Below, piece after piece: positions 32,330 to 41,717 of a stretch of DNA of 42,576 nucleotides (position 1 is its first letter; each line of letters begins with the position of its first letter). Source of the DNA: Candidatus Hermodarchaeota archaeon (lineage in GTDB: Archaea; Asgardarchaeota; Hermodarchaeia; Hermodarchaeales; Hermodarchaeaceae). The notes beneath the pieces were generated by a model. The model was not told the DNA's origin and made no database searches. It saw only the letters and a list, made by a program, of their open reading frames with translations. The stretch is from NCBI GenBank assembly GCA_016840065.1, contig JAEOTB010000006.1, positions 1 through 42,576 on the forward strand, written 5' to 3'. The translations under genes and the position numbers were made by a program.

Positions 32330-32830
32330 TTAGAGCATCACAAGGGCTAGAAAGCCTAGCCCTAACCCAGCGATTAATATGAGTAGGGCTGAGGAGGGCT
32401 CGAGGTCAAGAAGGAAGGGAAGAGGTATGACGATCAAGGGTAGACAAAGAGGAAGCAGGCCAAGAGCCCATGAATTCACGATTGGGTGCATAAGGTAGTT
32501 CATTGCCAAGTAGACAGCAGCGAAGACATTTACCAAGTAGGCTGCAGTAGCAAACTTCCTCCATAGAATTCGTGGAGGACGAGGTGATTGTCCCTGGAGC
32601 ATCATCCAAGTCGCCATTCGCTGGGGCGAGGCAACTCCGTTCGTGGGTAGTGATTGGTGTTGTCCATCGCTTTGGAAAGCTGATGACATTAATCTGAGTT
32701 GCACTATCCACTTGCGGAACTCTGCTTTTCCTTTAATTGCATGATAAACCTGTTTAGCAACAAAAGCCTCACTTATGAGAATTCCCAATTGAACGATGTC
32801 AAGAAGTAGAATGTCAATGATGTTTATCAT
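32330..32830 (-). CDS. membrane protein of unknown function, coupled to M28 peptidase gene
   Basis: A 166-residue protein with an N-terminal hydrophobic helix (INIIDILLLDIVQLGILIS), a basic cytosolic loop at about 30-70, and further helices at about 85-105, 115-135 and 140-166. Start ATG 32830 has GGAGGATGA about 12 bases upstream, just after the M28 gene's last codons, so the two are coupled. The longer frame from 32875 would overlap the peptidase gene by 38 bases. No family is recognised. Confidence 0.65.
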   Translation of the reverse strand: MINIIDILLLDIVQLGILISEAFVAKQVYHAIKGKAEFRKWIVQLRLMSSAFQSDGQHQSLPTNGVASPQRMATWMMLQGQSPRPPRILWRKFATAAYLVNVFAAVYLAMNYLMHPIVNSWALGLLPLCLPLIVIPLPFLLDLEPSSALLILIAGLGLGFLALVML

Positions 32831-32837
32831 GTAATTT

Positions 32838-35800
32838 TCATCCTCCTTCCCTTCCCTGCCCTGATGATTCACCAAGATTGGCGATGAGGCGACGGAGATG
32901 CCGTTTATCCGCTCCTAGGAGTACTATATGAATCTCGTCCCCCTGGCGGTTATAGGCTAGTACTGCCTGCTCGTTAGAGAATCGACCTTGTCCCCTATGT
33001 GATAATCCGAATCGCCGACTGACTTGGGCTATCCTACTCTCTAGCTGTTCTGAGAAAGGATAGGATTTCACCAATCTCTCTCGGGGGCTAGAACCAGGAT
33101 AGCCAAGTGTTGAAGGGCTGCTTCCATACTCTGTTAGCCCCGTGATTCTTCCCGAAGGGGATTTGTGTTTTGAACTCCGCTGCCAGCAAATCCCCAAAAG
33201 GATTAGACCCACTAGGACAGCGGGAGGCAGAAGAGATATGGTGAGATTCAGAAGAGAATAATTCACTTCGATGAGAGCCTGATCACTGCAGAGTGTCTGC
33301 TCCTCTAATTTCAAGTGGACTCTAAGGAGGCGAGAACCGATGTCTGCTGGATTTGAGGGATTATACAATACTGGCACCCTAGCAGATATTGTTTGTTCCG
33401 CCATCACAGAAATCTGGCAGCCTCCTTCAAAGTTGTCTCCCTCGACGATTACCTCGAAGGTTCTAGCTCGGCTACCTTGGTTAGTAATATTCACAAGGAT
33501 TTCGAAGGGCTGCTGTTGGAGAACCTTAGATGGAGGCTCATCGAGATAAATATTGAATGCAGATAAAACCTCCAGTGGATACACCTCAAAGAGTAAGACG
33601 AGTTCCGATATTGAAACCGATAGTACTAACGAGTAATTACCTGGTGGAGTTGTGGGAGAAATGTCAAAGTCAAGGCGGAAGAAGTTCAGACCAGGCATTA
33701 ACAGAAGGTTATCTAGTGACGCTGCTCCCAGGAGGGGCGCTCCAAAGGACAAGTTGACATAAGCAGGTGTCATCCAAGTGGAGTTTATCATACATTGAGC
33801 AGCCAGCATTTCACCGGCTAGTTCTGCTTCAACTGCTCCTACACTTCCTACACAAATGGGAATGGGTGAAACACTCAGCTTTGCTCTGAAACCAGAACCA
33901 CTTTCTGCTAGGATTGAGTAACTCAGGGGCGACTGAATAAACACTTCTAGTGTGGCGACACCCGTTTCGTTGGTCACTAGTTGAGTTGACTCTAAACCTG
34001 ATAGATCAGAAGTCACGTTCAACTGTACTAGCTCATTAGGGAAGCCAGCCATTGTGAGAAAATCACACATCACAACAAAGATTGTTGTGTGATCACCAAC
34101 CCTCGGCGGCTTCGTACCTACTCCTAGTAATATCCCCTCTTCCCTGCCATCAACGAGCCATTCAAGACTCGCAGTTGCCATGCTTTGAACGGCATTATCT
34201 AGGGGAGTATCAACACCTAGGAAGAGAATGGATGTTTCAGTATCAGGGTCAGCAAAGAACGCCATCGAACACCAAGTATCATTGCCCACCAAACTCAGCA
34301 TTTGTTCATGTATAGTCACGGCAAAAACGGAAGGGTAGGCTACAAAAGGCTTAGCGACAGGACCACTAAGAAGGTAGGGGCTGGCAATTGCTGGGTGTAA
34401 AGAGATAAATCCGTCAACATAGTGCGATTGAGTCCCAATTGATGTGGTTTCCACGCCAGCTAGAATTTCAAGGAGCTGGGCTCCTGATTGTCCTAGAGCT
34501 AGAATTGGTATTTGATTCTGTGTTAGTGATGTAGTTAGAGTACTATCTAGGACGAGAGCTGGATCGAGGACTAGGGCAGTGTAGGTACTGGTGTTGTGAT
34601 CCAGGTAATCGATGACAGTGACATTGGCAACCTCATCAAGAATAGGACTCCAGTTCTCAGCAAAGTCTGGGGGACTTGGGGGTATCTGATATGCTAGTGA
34701 AAGAATAAGCGAGATTACCAGTTTTGAAGCGTTACAAAGATTACTGGGATTACAACTACCGATCACATCATTCTTTGTATGCTTATTGGGGTCTGGGTAC
34801 TGATTCGTTGACAAGGTCAGCGAAGGTATTTCAGAAGTGTGGAATGTCCATTCCGATGTGCTCCATGCAGATCTATGCTCAACATCAGAGAGGCTTTCCA
34901 CACGTGGTTTCACCATATCCTCCATAGGTATACCCAGTAACACACTAATCTCTTCTAATGGGTCAGTTAAGCTAGTAACATCCTCGTCAGGATAGTGGTA
35001 AATCGCCAGTTGTATTGAATCAAATTCCCCTGAATATCCCACTTCATCCACATTCAGGACCATGGCTGTTGAGGAATCGACTCCCAAATTCTCTAGATCC
35101 TCTGTGACCATTTGGTTGGAGCCCCAAAGATGGCGAGTGTTGTTTCCTTCTTCGCCCCCTAGAAAGCCGAAGAGAATATTCCACTCCCCAAACATGTCAG
35201 GAATCTTTGTGAGGATCCGGAGAGCCTCAAGTAACACAACAACACCCGCGGCGTTATCATTAGCACCAGGTGCCGAAGTAGATGTAAGTCCGAGATAGCT
35301 GTATCTCGCTGAATCGACATGACAGGTCACGATTAGACTCGGTTGATTTCCATCTAAATCCCAGGGTGAAATGTAAAGGTTCCGAGTCCAGTAGGGTCGA
35401 AGTTCAAATCCGATACCACTCCAAACCTGTCGCATGACAGGGAACCAAACCGACTCTGGGGTTAATCCGAGTTCCACTAATTCGGATTCCAATAGATTAA
35501 GGCTGGCATTCCCGCCGCCTTCAAAGGGGTGGCGGCTGTCAAAGCTGGTGAAAGAGTGGAGAAGCCCCATTTGACGCGTCGCGTTTACACGAGCTGAGGT
35601 CAGCAGCTGCCAATGGGCCAAGTTTGAAACATTGGTAATATATGCCGCAGATAAGGGAGAAACGGATGGAGATATGGAGGCAGGACAGTTTGGGGCGGCA
35701 TCTGGAGTCGAATTCAAACCTAGCTCTCTGTCAAGTGCGGGAAAAGAAACACCACTGGAGTGCTGAGCTACTGCTAAGGGAAATAGAAGCAAACCGATGC

Positions 35801-35843
35801 AGCAGTATGTAAAGAATTCGACTCGTCTCATGGGGCTTATCAT
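32838..35843 (-). CDS. exported M28-family metallopeptidase with beta-rich extension and C-terminal anchor
   Basis: A 1001-residue exported protein. A signal peptide ends near residue 26 (LLLFPLAVAQ). The M28 zinc-peptidase domain has H175-x-D177 (CHVDS), D196 in GANDNAAG, E231-E232 in GGEEGN, and a late histidine in WTFHTSE, a full co-catalytic dizinc set. The middle and C-terminal parts hold beta-rich segments and many N-x-S/T sequons. One helix near residues 895-918 (LLPPAVLVGLILLGICW) is followed by a cytoplasmic tail of about 80 residues. It likely acts as an aminopeptidase or carboxypeptidase on the cell surface. ATG 35843 lies 22-29 bases from its TATA box. Confidence 0.88.
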   Translation of the reverse strand: MISPMRRVEFFTYCCIGLLLFPLAVAQHSSGVSFPALDRELGLNSTPDAAPNCPASISPSVSPLSAAYITNVSNLAHWQLLTSARVNATRQMGLLHSFTSFDSRHPFEGGGNASLNLLESELVELGLTPESVWFPVMRQVWSGIGFELRPYWTRNLYISPWDLDGNQPSLIVTCHVDSARYSYLGLTSTSAPGANDNAAGVVVLLEALRILTKIPDMFGEWNILFGFLGGEEGNNTRHLWGSNQMVTEDLENLGVDSSTAMVLNVDEVGYSGEFDSIQLAIYHYPDEDVTSLTDPLEEISVLLGIPMEDMVKPRVESLSDVEHRSAWSTSEWTFHTSEIPSLTLSTNQYPDPNKHTKNDVIGSCNPSNLCNASKLVISLILSLAYQIPPSPPDFAENWSPILDEVANVTVIDYLDHNTSTYTALVLDPALVLDSTLTTSLTQNQIPILALGQSGAQLLEILAGVETTSIGTQSHYVDGFISLHPAIASPYLLSGPVAKPFVAYPSVFAVTIHEQMLSLVGNDTWCSMAFFADPDTETSILFLGVDTPLDNAVQSMATASLEWLVDGREEGILLGVGTKPPRVGDHTTIFVVMCDFLTMAGFPNELVQLNVTSDLSGLESTQLVTNETGVATLEVFIQSPLSYSILAESGSGFRAKLSVSPIPICVGSVGAVEAELAGEMLAAQCMINSTWMTPAYVNLSFGAPLLGAASLDNLLLMPGLNFFRLDFDISPTTPPGNYSLVLSVSISELVLLFEVYPLEVLSAFNIYLDEPPSKVLQQQPFEILVNITNQGSRARTFEVIVEGDNFEGGCQISVMAEQTISARVPVLYNPSNPADIGSRLLRVHLKLEEQTLCSDQALIEVNYSLLNLTISLLPPAVLVGLILLGICWQRSSKHKSPSGRITGLTEYGSSPSTLGYPGSSPRERLVKSYPFSEQLESRIAQVSRRFGLSHRGQGRFSNEQAVLAYNRQGDEIHIVLLGADKRHLRRLIANLGESSGQGREGG

Positions 35844-35850
35844 ATTTCGC

Positions 35851-35874
35851 CGGAATTTAGTTCGTTTTTATAGG
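35851..35874 (-). promoter_or_regulatory. promoter of the M28 peptidase gene with GAACYAAATTYCG element
   Basis: On the minus strand, CCTATAAAAA (35865-35874) is the TATA box and GAACTAAATTCCG follows at 35863-35851. ATG 35843 is eight bases further on. The same arrangement precedes the giant surface protein gene. Confidence 0.55.
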
Positions 35875-35903
35875 TTACGGTAAGAATTCACCCGCTTGGG
35901 GTT

Positions 35904-38900
35904 TTACTCGGCCTCCTCTGAGGATTCCTCTGAATCACTAGAGCTAGTTGCAGATTCTTCATCCCTTTCACTAACGAGATCCAGTAGTGTGCTATCTGGT
36001 GTTTGTTGGGAGCTGGTCACTCCTCCACCCGCAACAAGAGACCCCGCTATCTCGTTTGCTGTTCGCTGAAACCTGATGAAAAGAAATATCCCAGCACAGA
36101 GGCCACCTATCATTAGGCCTAGGGATGCGAGGGTTAGAAGTGGTGATGGTATACCGATAGGGTTGTCTAGCCCTCGAACTACAAATGTGGATGAATCAGT
36201 GGATGGAGCGAAGCCGATATCTCCCGAGTATTGAGCAACCAAATTGTAGTAGCCAGGCGATGGAGTAGTCATTGCCCAGTTAAGTAGTCCAGAGGCCTCG
36301 GTTGATGAGGTCATTTCTAAGAGCAGGGATCCATTTGCGCTAAACAGCTGGAATGTGATTTGTCCCGAGAAACCATAACTACTACTTCCGTTTTCATAAG
36401 AAAGTAGGACTTCAACAGATATGGTGGGTGTGGCGATTAGATTGGTGACTTCAGTTGGGCTGATGGTAAGGTTAACACTCGAGGAATAGACGCGCAGGGT
36501 TTTGACGATAACCGTGTCAGAGCTAGTTGTGTATATGTCAGGATCATCGCGCTGACCAAAGAGGATGGCAAGGAGGTGTTCTCCCGGAGATTCAGTATAT
36601 GATATTACAATCTGGACGAGTCCAATACCTTCGAGAACAGGAAAGTCCAGTTCCCAGACACCATCCCAGTATAAGCTGGCAGTACCATTTACTGATGTAA
36701 TATCTCCTGCAGTTATTACCAATGCAATATTCATTGACTCGCCAAGATAGATCGTTGTTGTGCATTGAGTGATTGTGGTTGTTGTTACCTCCTTCACTAG
36801 AAGTATGGAATCTGTCGAAATCGATTCTTCGTAAACGCTAGTTTCTGCCACCTTGACATGGAAGTAACGGTATCCTAAGGGCGCTGTTGTGCTCCAGGAA
36901 TAGTTGGCTTCACCGTTAGCATCTGTGTAAGCTGAATATAGCAGATCTTCTCCTTCAAAGAAGCTGACCAGTAGCTCAGACAGTAGGGAGCCATTATAGG
37001 TATCAGAGATAGTCACTTTGATTTCACTCTCATTCCCTACAAATGCTTCAGCGGAGGAAATCCATTCCAATGAGCAGGTGAGGGGTCGCCGTGAAATGGT
37101 TACGATGCTAAGGTCGTTGCAGCTTTCGTACTGATTTTGTCCTGCGAAATAATACTCAAGAATCCATTGTCCAGCCTCGTCTGGAGTCCAAGTACAAGAT
37201 ATTAGTCCACTAGTATTTGTGATACAATTCAGGGTAATCACAGGTTCGAGGGAGCTGGGTGAAGTAATATTAACTTCAACAGGGAATCCCGCGAGCCCCG
37301 TCGCGTTCTCGTCTTCAAGGCGTATGTCAATGGTCGTTGGCTCAAGAACTATCGGAAGGGTTGGCTTTGCTGCCACCATGTCGAGGGCAGAGCTGAAGGT
37401 CACTACATCTACATCCTCAATGATTTGATATCCAATACAATAGGGGGATGATACGTTCACTCGAATTTGATATGACCCAGGATTCAATCCTTCGGTAAGG
37501 ACTTGGCCAATATAATATCCTCCACCCTGGTGAATCGTTGGATAGGTGAGAGAATTGTTCTCATTTGTCAACTCCACGGTAGCCAATGGAAAGCTCCCTT
37601 CGGGACCACTGGCTCCTATTACTGATGCATGAACTGTTACCTCCAAGGGGACGCTCCGAGGAACAGTAAGCCCGGGTGAATAGCTAGCTGTGGCGGTAAG
37701 GCTACCCCAAACCTCGCAAGTGTCTACTAGTACTTCTATTCCAGGCAGGTAGGTTGGAGATCTCACAATGAGGGTTAGGTCTTGCGGTCCAATCGCTGCA
37801 CCGGAAAATGGCACGGTAAAGGTAATGTTCCATTGTCCCAGAGGACTAGTTCCAGTGAAGGGTGTGTAGGCCTCGCCGAAAATTAAAGCGGATATTGTGA
37901 AAGATTCAGGAATAAGACCCCACTTTGTTTCATTAACAGTTACAGATATTTCCACCTGGTCGTCGCCATAAAGAACACCTGTTGGGTAGAGGATTGGGGT
38001 CAAGCTGAGAGTGGGATTTCCGTCAAGCTCGATTAGTAGATTGAGATGAACTGCCATCCGGAGGGCGAGGTCTGTGACATAAGGCATCCATCGACCTTCT
38101 GGCTGTGATGAATCTTGAAAGAGCCCATTATAATCCATACAATCCTCCAGAAGAGTTACGATGCTATCCTTGTCAATAAGGTCCAGGGCTGAGGGGTAAA
38201 GTCCCAGCTTAGTTAAGAGGTATAAGATATCTGTGGCATAGAAGGTTGTGATAATGCTTGAGGGGCTGTCAAGGAAGGATGAAGCATAAACAGCTAGCTT
38301 GATGCCATCAAGTCCTGCACATGTTGGGTCGAGGTAGGAGTAGGCTTTAAGACCAAGCCAGGTTTCAGCAAGATGATCGTCTGCTGCTCGTAGCGGCGCA
38401 GGTAGAGGTACTGTATGGACGATGTCTTGGAAGTATTGGGTTCCACTGGATTCTTGAAGGCAGCTTTGAAGGTACAGGAGAGCAGCAGTAGAATTTAACA
38501 GGTCAGCAGGTTGACCACCTAGCTTTTCATGAGCGATGAGATTCCAACAGGTTCCTTCAAAGCGGAAGGTCAAGTCACTTTCACGACCAACATACAGATG
38601 ATGGAGCCCAAACATACCCCGATAATCCTCAGCTAGAGTTTGACTGGATACGATTTCATTGCGAACTATTTCTAGACGCGTCGACCATAGAGGATCATCC
38701 TCTAAATCCAGTATGTAAACAAGCTCGGAGAATGCATAATGATAGAGGGGTCCGAAGGTGTTGCTTTCAACACCACTTCGATCAGGCGTGTATGCATCAG
38801 AATTCCTGACGACATCTGGAGGCTGCTGGTGCCAGCAAAGGGAGGACCGAACATATAGCCAACAGTTATCGAGGTAGGATAGAAAGGATGTTCTGTTGAT

Positions 38901-40871
38901 AGCAGAGAGTCCACCCGCCTGGTATAGGGCTGAAATAATCTGCCAAGCAGTTAGAAGGTCACCAAAGAATTTGGGTTCAGTTGCGCCACCCCAACCTGTA
39001 GTGCAATTGGATAGATAGTTGACAAGATTAGCGGTTACGCCGCCGAGTCCACCAGTCACAATGAGCCCCTGGACACCATACCATGTCTCATCAGGTGAGT
39101 TATGGAAGTCTTGTGTTGTGTCTCCTCGCCCCCAACCTCCGTTGGGATACTGCTGAGTAAGAAGATAAACACGGCTAGCAGTTGTGTTATAAGATGTCAA
39201 AGAGCCAAGAATCTGAAGTAGTCGAAGTGCACAACTCGTACCAAGTACCAATTCGTCGTTATCAAATATGATACGTGTATCAAAGACATCAGATCCCATC
39301 GGATTCTCACAGTTTTGAATAAAGGTCAGAAGCGCAGGTTGGTTGATGGTGTAAATCGCGCCTAGAATACTTAGTGCTTCGAGGGCATCAAGGCTGCAGG
39401 GGAGATCTGCCATGAACCCAACACCAGGGGAGTCATAGAATCCACCGAATTCTGTATGGGAGGGGTCTAATTCTTGACAGGCAGCAATGAAATCAATAGC
39501 TGCCTCAACATCGATTTTCCCTAGCTGGCCAAGCGCGACTAATGCTTCAACGGCATAACGTGTTGCTTGAATAGTGGTTGTTGTTACTCCTTGTTCAGTA
39601 AAGAAGCCGCCTGATCCTAGATCCTGACATCCTGCTATGTAATCACCTATAGCTGTAACATCAATGCTACCGAGCTGAGCCATGGCAGCTAGGGATAGCA
39701 CTGCCATACTGGTTGTGACACACCTGTCATTTCGCTGAAGACTAGCAAGATCTTCAAAATAGCCCAGAACATCGTAGCATTCGTCTAGGAGCCATGGAGA
39801 AAAGGCTGAAATGTTTACATCCAATCCAAGGGTTACGACCATATCAGCTACATAATAGGTAAACGCAATGGAGGGCTCCAATGGATAGGCAAAACCACCC
39901 GCGCCCTGAACACCCCAATATCCTCCTTCTGCAGGAAGAGGGAGCTGCAATGAGGCAAGCGTGGGTCCCAATCGGCTACCGAGGTTAGTTCTCAACAGCC
40001 AATGGAGCAGATTATCCATTAGTTTACGACCATTACCATCAAGTCTGCTGGCAGTATCTACTCCCCAATAATATATCTGGGGGTTGTCAACAAGAGCGTG
40101 GAACCAAATTAGATGGGCACCCGTGTTTGGATAGTTATGGGCAAGGATGCTACACTGTTCAGGTAGGGCAGAGATGCGATAGGCATCATAATCTACATGA
40201 CCCTCAAAGACGGACATCTGACCGCTGCTTCCTGGGATGACATGAGGGGAAGTAAACACCTGATGTGAAGGAACAGTGGTCCACAACGCACTCTCTCCGC
40301 AGGGATAGAAATCATTAACTGAATCGAAACCCCAAACCTGATCCAATACCTCATGCGCGTATCCCAGAAGTAGTACTGGTTTCCCTCCATCCACGATTGC
40401 TTGGGATTGGCTTGGCGAAGCTACAAAGTTGGGGCCATATTCACCAGTATTGGGTAAGACCACAACTACGTCGATACCTTGTGTTACCGTAAAGTCAGTA
40501 ATATTTGAGGTGATAGTGGAATATCCAAGTTCGTTGAAGAGGTCTTCCCATCCTTCGGTCGGGTCTTGCTCTTGGCTTTCTCCATAAATTAGCAGCAGAT
40601 TACCCAGGGGGATTGATGGGATAGGTGAGTTGTAATTAGTGAAAGATGGGGTAGGTTCTGCAGAAGCGTAGGTTGATGGGATTCCAGGAATTGCTGTTAT
40701 GTCCTTTGCTTGGTAGTCAGAGCTAGTCGGTTCACTCAATATATCTGCTGGAGCTAGCGAAGATTGGAATGCTCCAATGACACTTGGAAGTACTAGTAGG
40801 ACTAAACACCCAAGGACAAGGAAGACGTTCAGTTTTGAGCGTGTGGCTGGGGATTTCATGTTCATCTCCAA
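35904..40871 (-). CDS. giant exported protein: terpenoid-cyclase-type barrel plus Ig-like domains, membrane-anchored
   Basis: A 1655-residue protein. The signal is at about residues 14-35 (LNVFLVLGCLVLLVLP). Residues 90-300 form an alpha/beta region (NLLLIYGESQ, KPVLLLGYAHE), glutamine-amidotransferase-like in shape. About 310-960 is an alpha/alpha barrel with prenyltransferase/squalene-cyclase-type repeats, such as GGYWGVQGAGGFAYPLEP, GGFFTEQG, FGGFYDSPGVG and NGGWGRGD. About 985-1560 is a run of Ig-like beta domains (LEPTTIDIRLEDENATG, GLAGFPVEVNITSPS). A helix (LGLMIGGLCAGIFLFIRF) and an acidic serine tail close it. Many sequons are present. The fold order recalls alpha-2-macroglobulin/complement, but no CxEQ thioester is visible. 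ATG 40871 fits the promoter. Confidence 0.78.
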   Translation of the reverse strand: MEMNMKSPATRSKLNVFLVLGCLVLLVLPSVIGAFQSSLAPADILSEPTSSDYQAKDITAIPGIPSTYASAEPTPSFTNYNSPIPSIPLGNLLLIYGESQEQDPTEGWEDLFNELGYSTITSNITDFTVTQGIDVVVVLPNTGEYGPNFVASPSQSQAIVDGGKPVLLLGYAHEVLDQVWGFDSVNDFYPCGESALWTTVPSHQVFTSPHVIPGSSGQMSVFEGHVDYDAYRISALPEQCSILAHNYPNTGAHLIWFHALVDNPQIYYWGVDTASRLDGNGRKLMDNLLHWLLRTNLGSRLGPTLASLQLPLPAEGGYWGVQGAGGFAYPLEPSIAFTYYVADMVVTLGLDVNISAFSPWLLDECYDVLGYFEDLASLQRNDRCVTTSMAVLSLAAMAQLGSIDVTAIGDYIAGCQDLGSGGFFTEQGVTTTTIQATRYAVEALVALGQLGKIDVEAAIDFIAACQELDPSHTEFGGFYDSPGVGFMADLPCSLDALEALSILGAIYTINQPALLTFIQNCENPMGSDVFDTRIIFDNDELVLGTSCALRLLQILGSLTSYNTTASRVYLLTQQYPNGGWGRGDTTQDFHNSPDETWYGVQGLIVTGGLGGVTANLVNYLSNCTTGWGGATEPKFFGDLLTAWQIISALYQAGGLSAINRTSFLSYLDNCWLYVRSSLCWHQQPPDVVRNSDAYTPDRSGVESNTFGPLYHYAFSELVYILDLEDDPLWSTRLEIVRNEIVSSQTLAEDYRGMFGLHHLYVGRESDLTFRFEGTCWNLIAHEKLGGQPADLLNSTAALLYLQSCLQESSGTQYFQDIVHTVPLPAPLRAADDHLAETWLGLKAYSYLDPTCAGLDGIKLAVYASSFLDSPSSIITTFYATDILYLLTKLGLYPSALDLIDKDSIVTLLEDCMDYNGLFQDSSQPEGRWMPYVTDLALRMAVHLNLLIELDGNPTLSLTPILYPTGVLYGDDQVEISVTVNETKWGLIPESFTISALIFGEAYTPFTGTSPLGQWNITFTVPFSGAAIGPQDLTLIVRSPTYLPGIEVLVDTCEVWGSLTATASYSPGLTVPRSVPLEVTVHASVIGASGPEGSFPLATVELTNENNSLTYPTIHQGGGYYIGQVLTEGLNPGSYQIRVNVSSPYCIGYQIIEDVDVVTFSSALDMVAAKPTLPIVLEPTTIDIRLEDENATGLAGFPVEVNITSPSSLEPVITLNCITNTSGLISCTWTPDEAGQWILEYYFAGQNQYESCNDLSIVTISRRPLTCSLEWISSAEAFVGNESEIKVTISDTYNGSLLSELLVSFFEGEDLLYSAYTDANGEANYSWSTTAPLGYRYFHVKVAETSVYEESISTDSILLVKEVTTTTITQCTTTIYLGESMNIALVITAGDITSVNGTASLYWDGVWELDFPVLEGIGLVQIVISYTESPGEHLLAILFGQRDDPDIYTTSSDTVIVKTLRVYSSSVNLTISPTEVTNLIATPTISVEVLLSYENGSSSYGFSGQITFQLFSANGSLLLEMTSSTEASGLLNWAMTTPSPGYYNLVAQYSGDIGFAPSTDSSTFVVRGLDNPIGIPSPLLTLASLGLMIGGLCAGIFLFIRFQRTANEIAGSLVAGGGVTSSQQTPDSTLLDLVSERDEESATSSSDSEESSEEAE

Positions 40872-40879
40872 ATCGCGGG

Positions 40880-40900
40880 CGAAATTTGGTTCTTTTAAAT
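40880..40900 (-). promoter_or_regulatory. promoter of the giant surface protein gene with GAACYAAATTYCG element
   Basis: The minus strand reads ATTTAAAA (40900-40893), then GAACCAAATTTCG (40892-40880), nine bases before ATG 40871. The element differs from the M28 gene copy at two of thirteen positions, with nearly the same spacing. Confidence 0.55.
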
Positions 40901-40913
40901 GGCTTTCGGTGTC

Positions 40914-41717
40914 CTAAAGCCTCAACTGAGGCGACTGTTTGATTCGCCTTCTTCGAAAATTCTGTAGGAGAAGATAAGCCCCAATTGATGCCACAGAGGC
41001 AATGGTTAGGGAAAGAAAAACGGCTCCGTAGGTGAGCCAGAGATGAGTGAACAGACCCTCGTGGGGAAGAGCTGGTGTTGCTGATTGTAATTCAATTTGC
41101 ATTAGGCGTTCAATAACCCCATCCTCTACTAGTTCTGAGTAGGCTGCAACTAGCATACCTGTCCATTGCTCATAATAGAAAGATTCGTGGATACCATTGG
41201 GGTTCTCATTTACTAGCCACCAACAGGTATACCGAGATGTGCCAACGCTCAGAGAGGTTAAATCCATAACCAAGAAAGGATTGCTGCGTACTGGATAGTT
41301 TGTAGCAGGAAGATCTCCATCAATGGGGATTAGATTGCCCACTTGGGTTTCAGGGGCAATCCACCAGGCTGTGTAGGACTCTAGGATTCCATCTTTGTAG
41401 GTTCGATTATTAGTGAAGGCATGAGTTTCTGTGGTGGTTTCCCAAGATTGCCCATTATCCAATGATATATTCCAGTTAATGTAGCCCATTATGGTTTGTG
41501 GGTCTGTGGAAACTAAAGTTACAAGCTGCTTGCCTTGAAATTGGATTGTGGAGTTGTAGGAATGCCGGATTCCGCTGAAGGCATATTCACAGGTAATATC
41601 CTTGTATCCGTTTTGTGTATTCGCTGTAATAGGGTGGATGGAAACAAGAAGAAGAAATACCAGTATTGCGGATGAGGTGAGAATTCTTAGGGTTTTACTG
41701 ACTCGCAAACTTCTCAC
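40914..41717 (-). CDS. exported protein with N-terminal signal and C-terminal anchor, unknown function
   Basis: A 267-residue protein. The signal is LTSSAILVFLLLVSIHPITA near residues 13-32. The ectodomain is beta-rich with repeated aromatic and sequon patterns (YNSTIQFQGKQ, NWNISLDNGQSW). A C-terminal helix (GAVFLSLTIASVASIGAYLLL) is followed by a basic tail NFRRRRIKQ. Its ATG overlaps the stop of the upstream gene by four bases. It is the likely partner of the disordered protein encoded upstream, and its last gene product may lie near the giant protein at the cell surface. Confidence 0.75.
   Translation of the reverse strand: MRSLRVSKTLRILTSSAILVFLLLVSIHPITANTQNGYKDITCEYAFSGIRHSYNSTIQFQGKQLVTLVSTDPQTIMGYINWNISLDNGQSWETTTETHAFTNNRTYKDGILESYTAWWIAPETQVGNLIPIDGDLPATNYPVRSNPFLVMDLTSLSVGTSRYTCWWLVNENPNGIHESFYYEQWTGMLVAAYSELVEDGVIERLMQIELQSATPALPHEGLFTHLWLTYGAVFLSLTIASVASIGAYLLLQNFRRRRIKQSPQLRL

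Noticed and set aside
34082-34315. plus-strand frames inside the M28 peptidase gene
   Set aside because: These are antisense to a peptidase with all metal ligands and show no domain or promoter.
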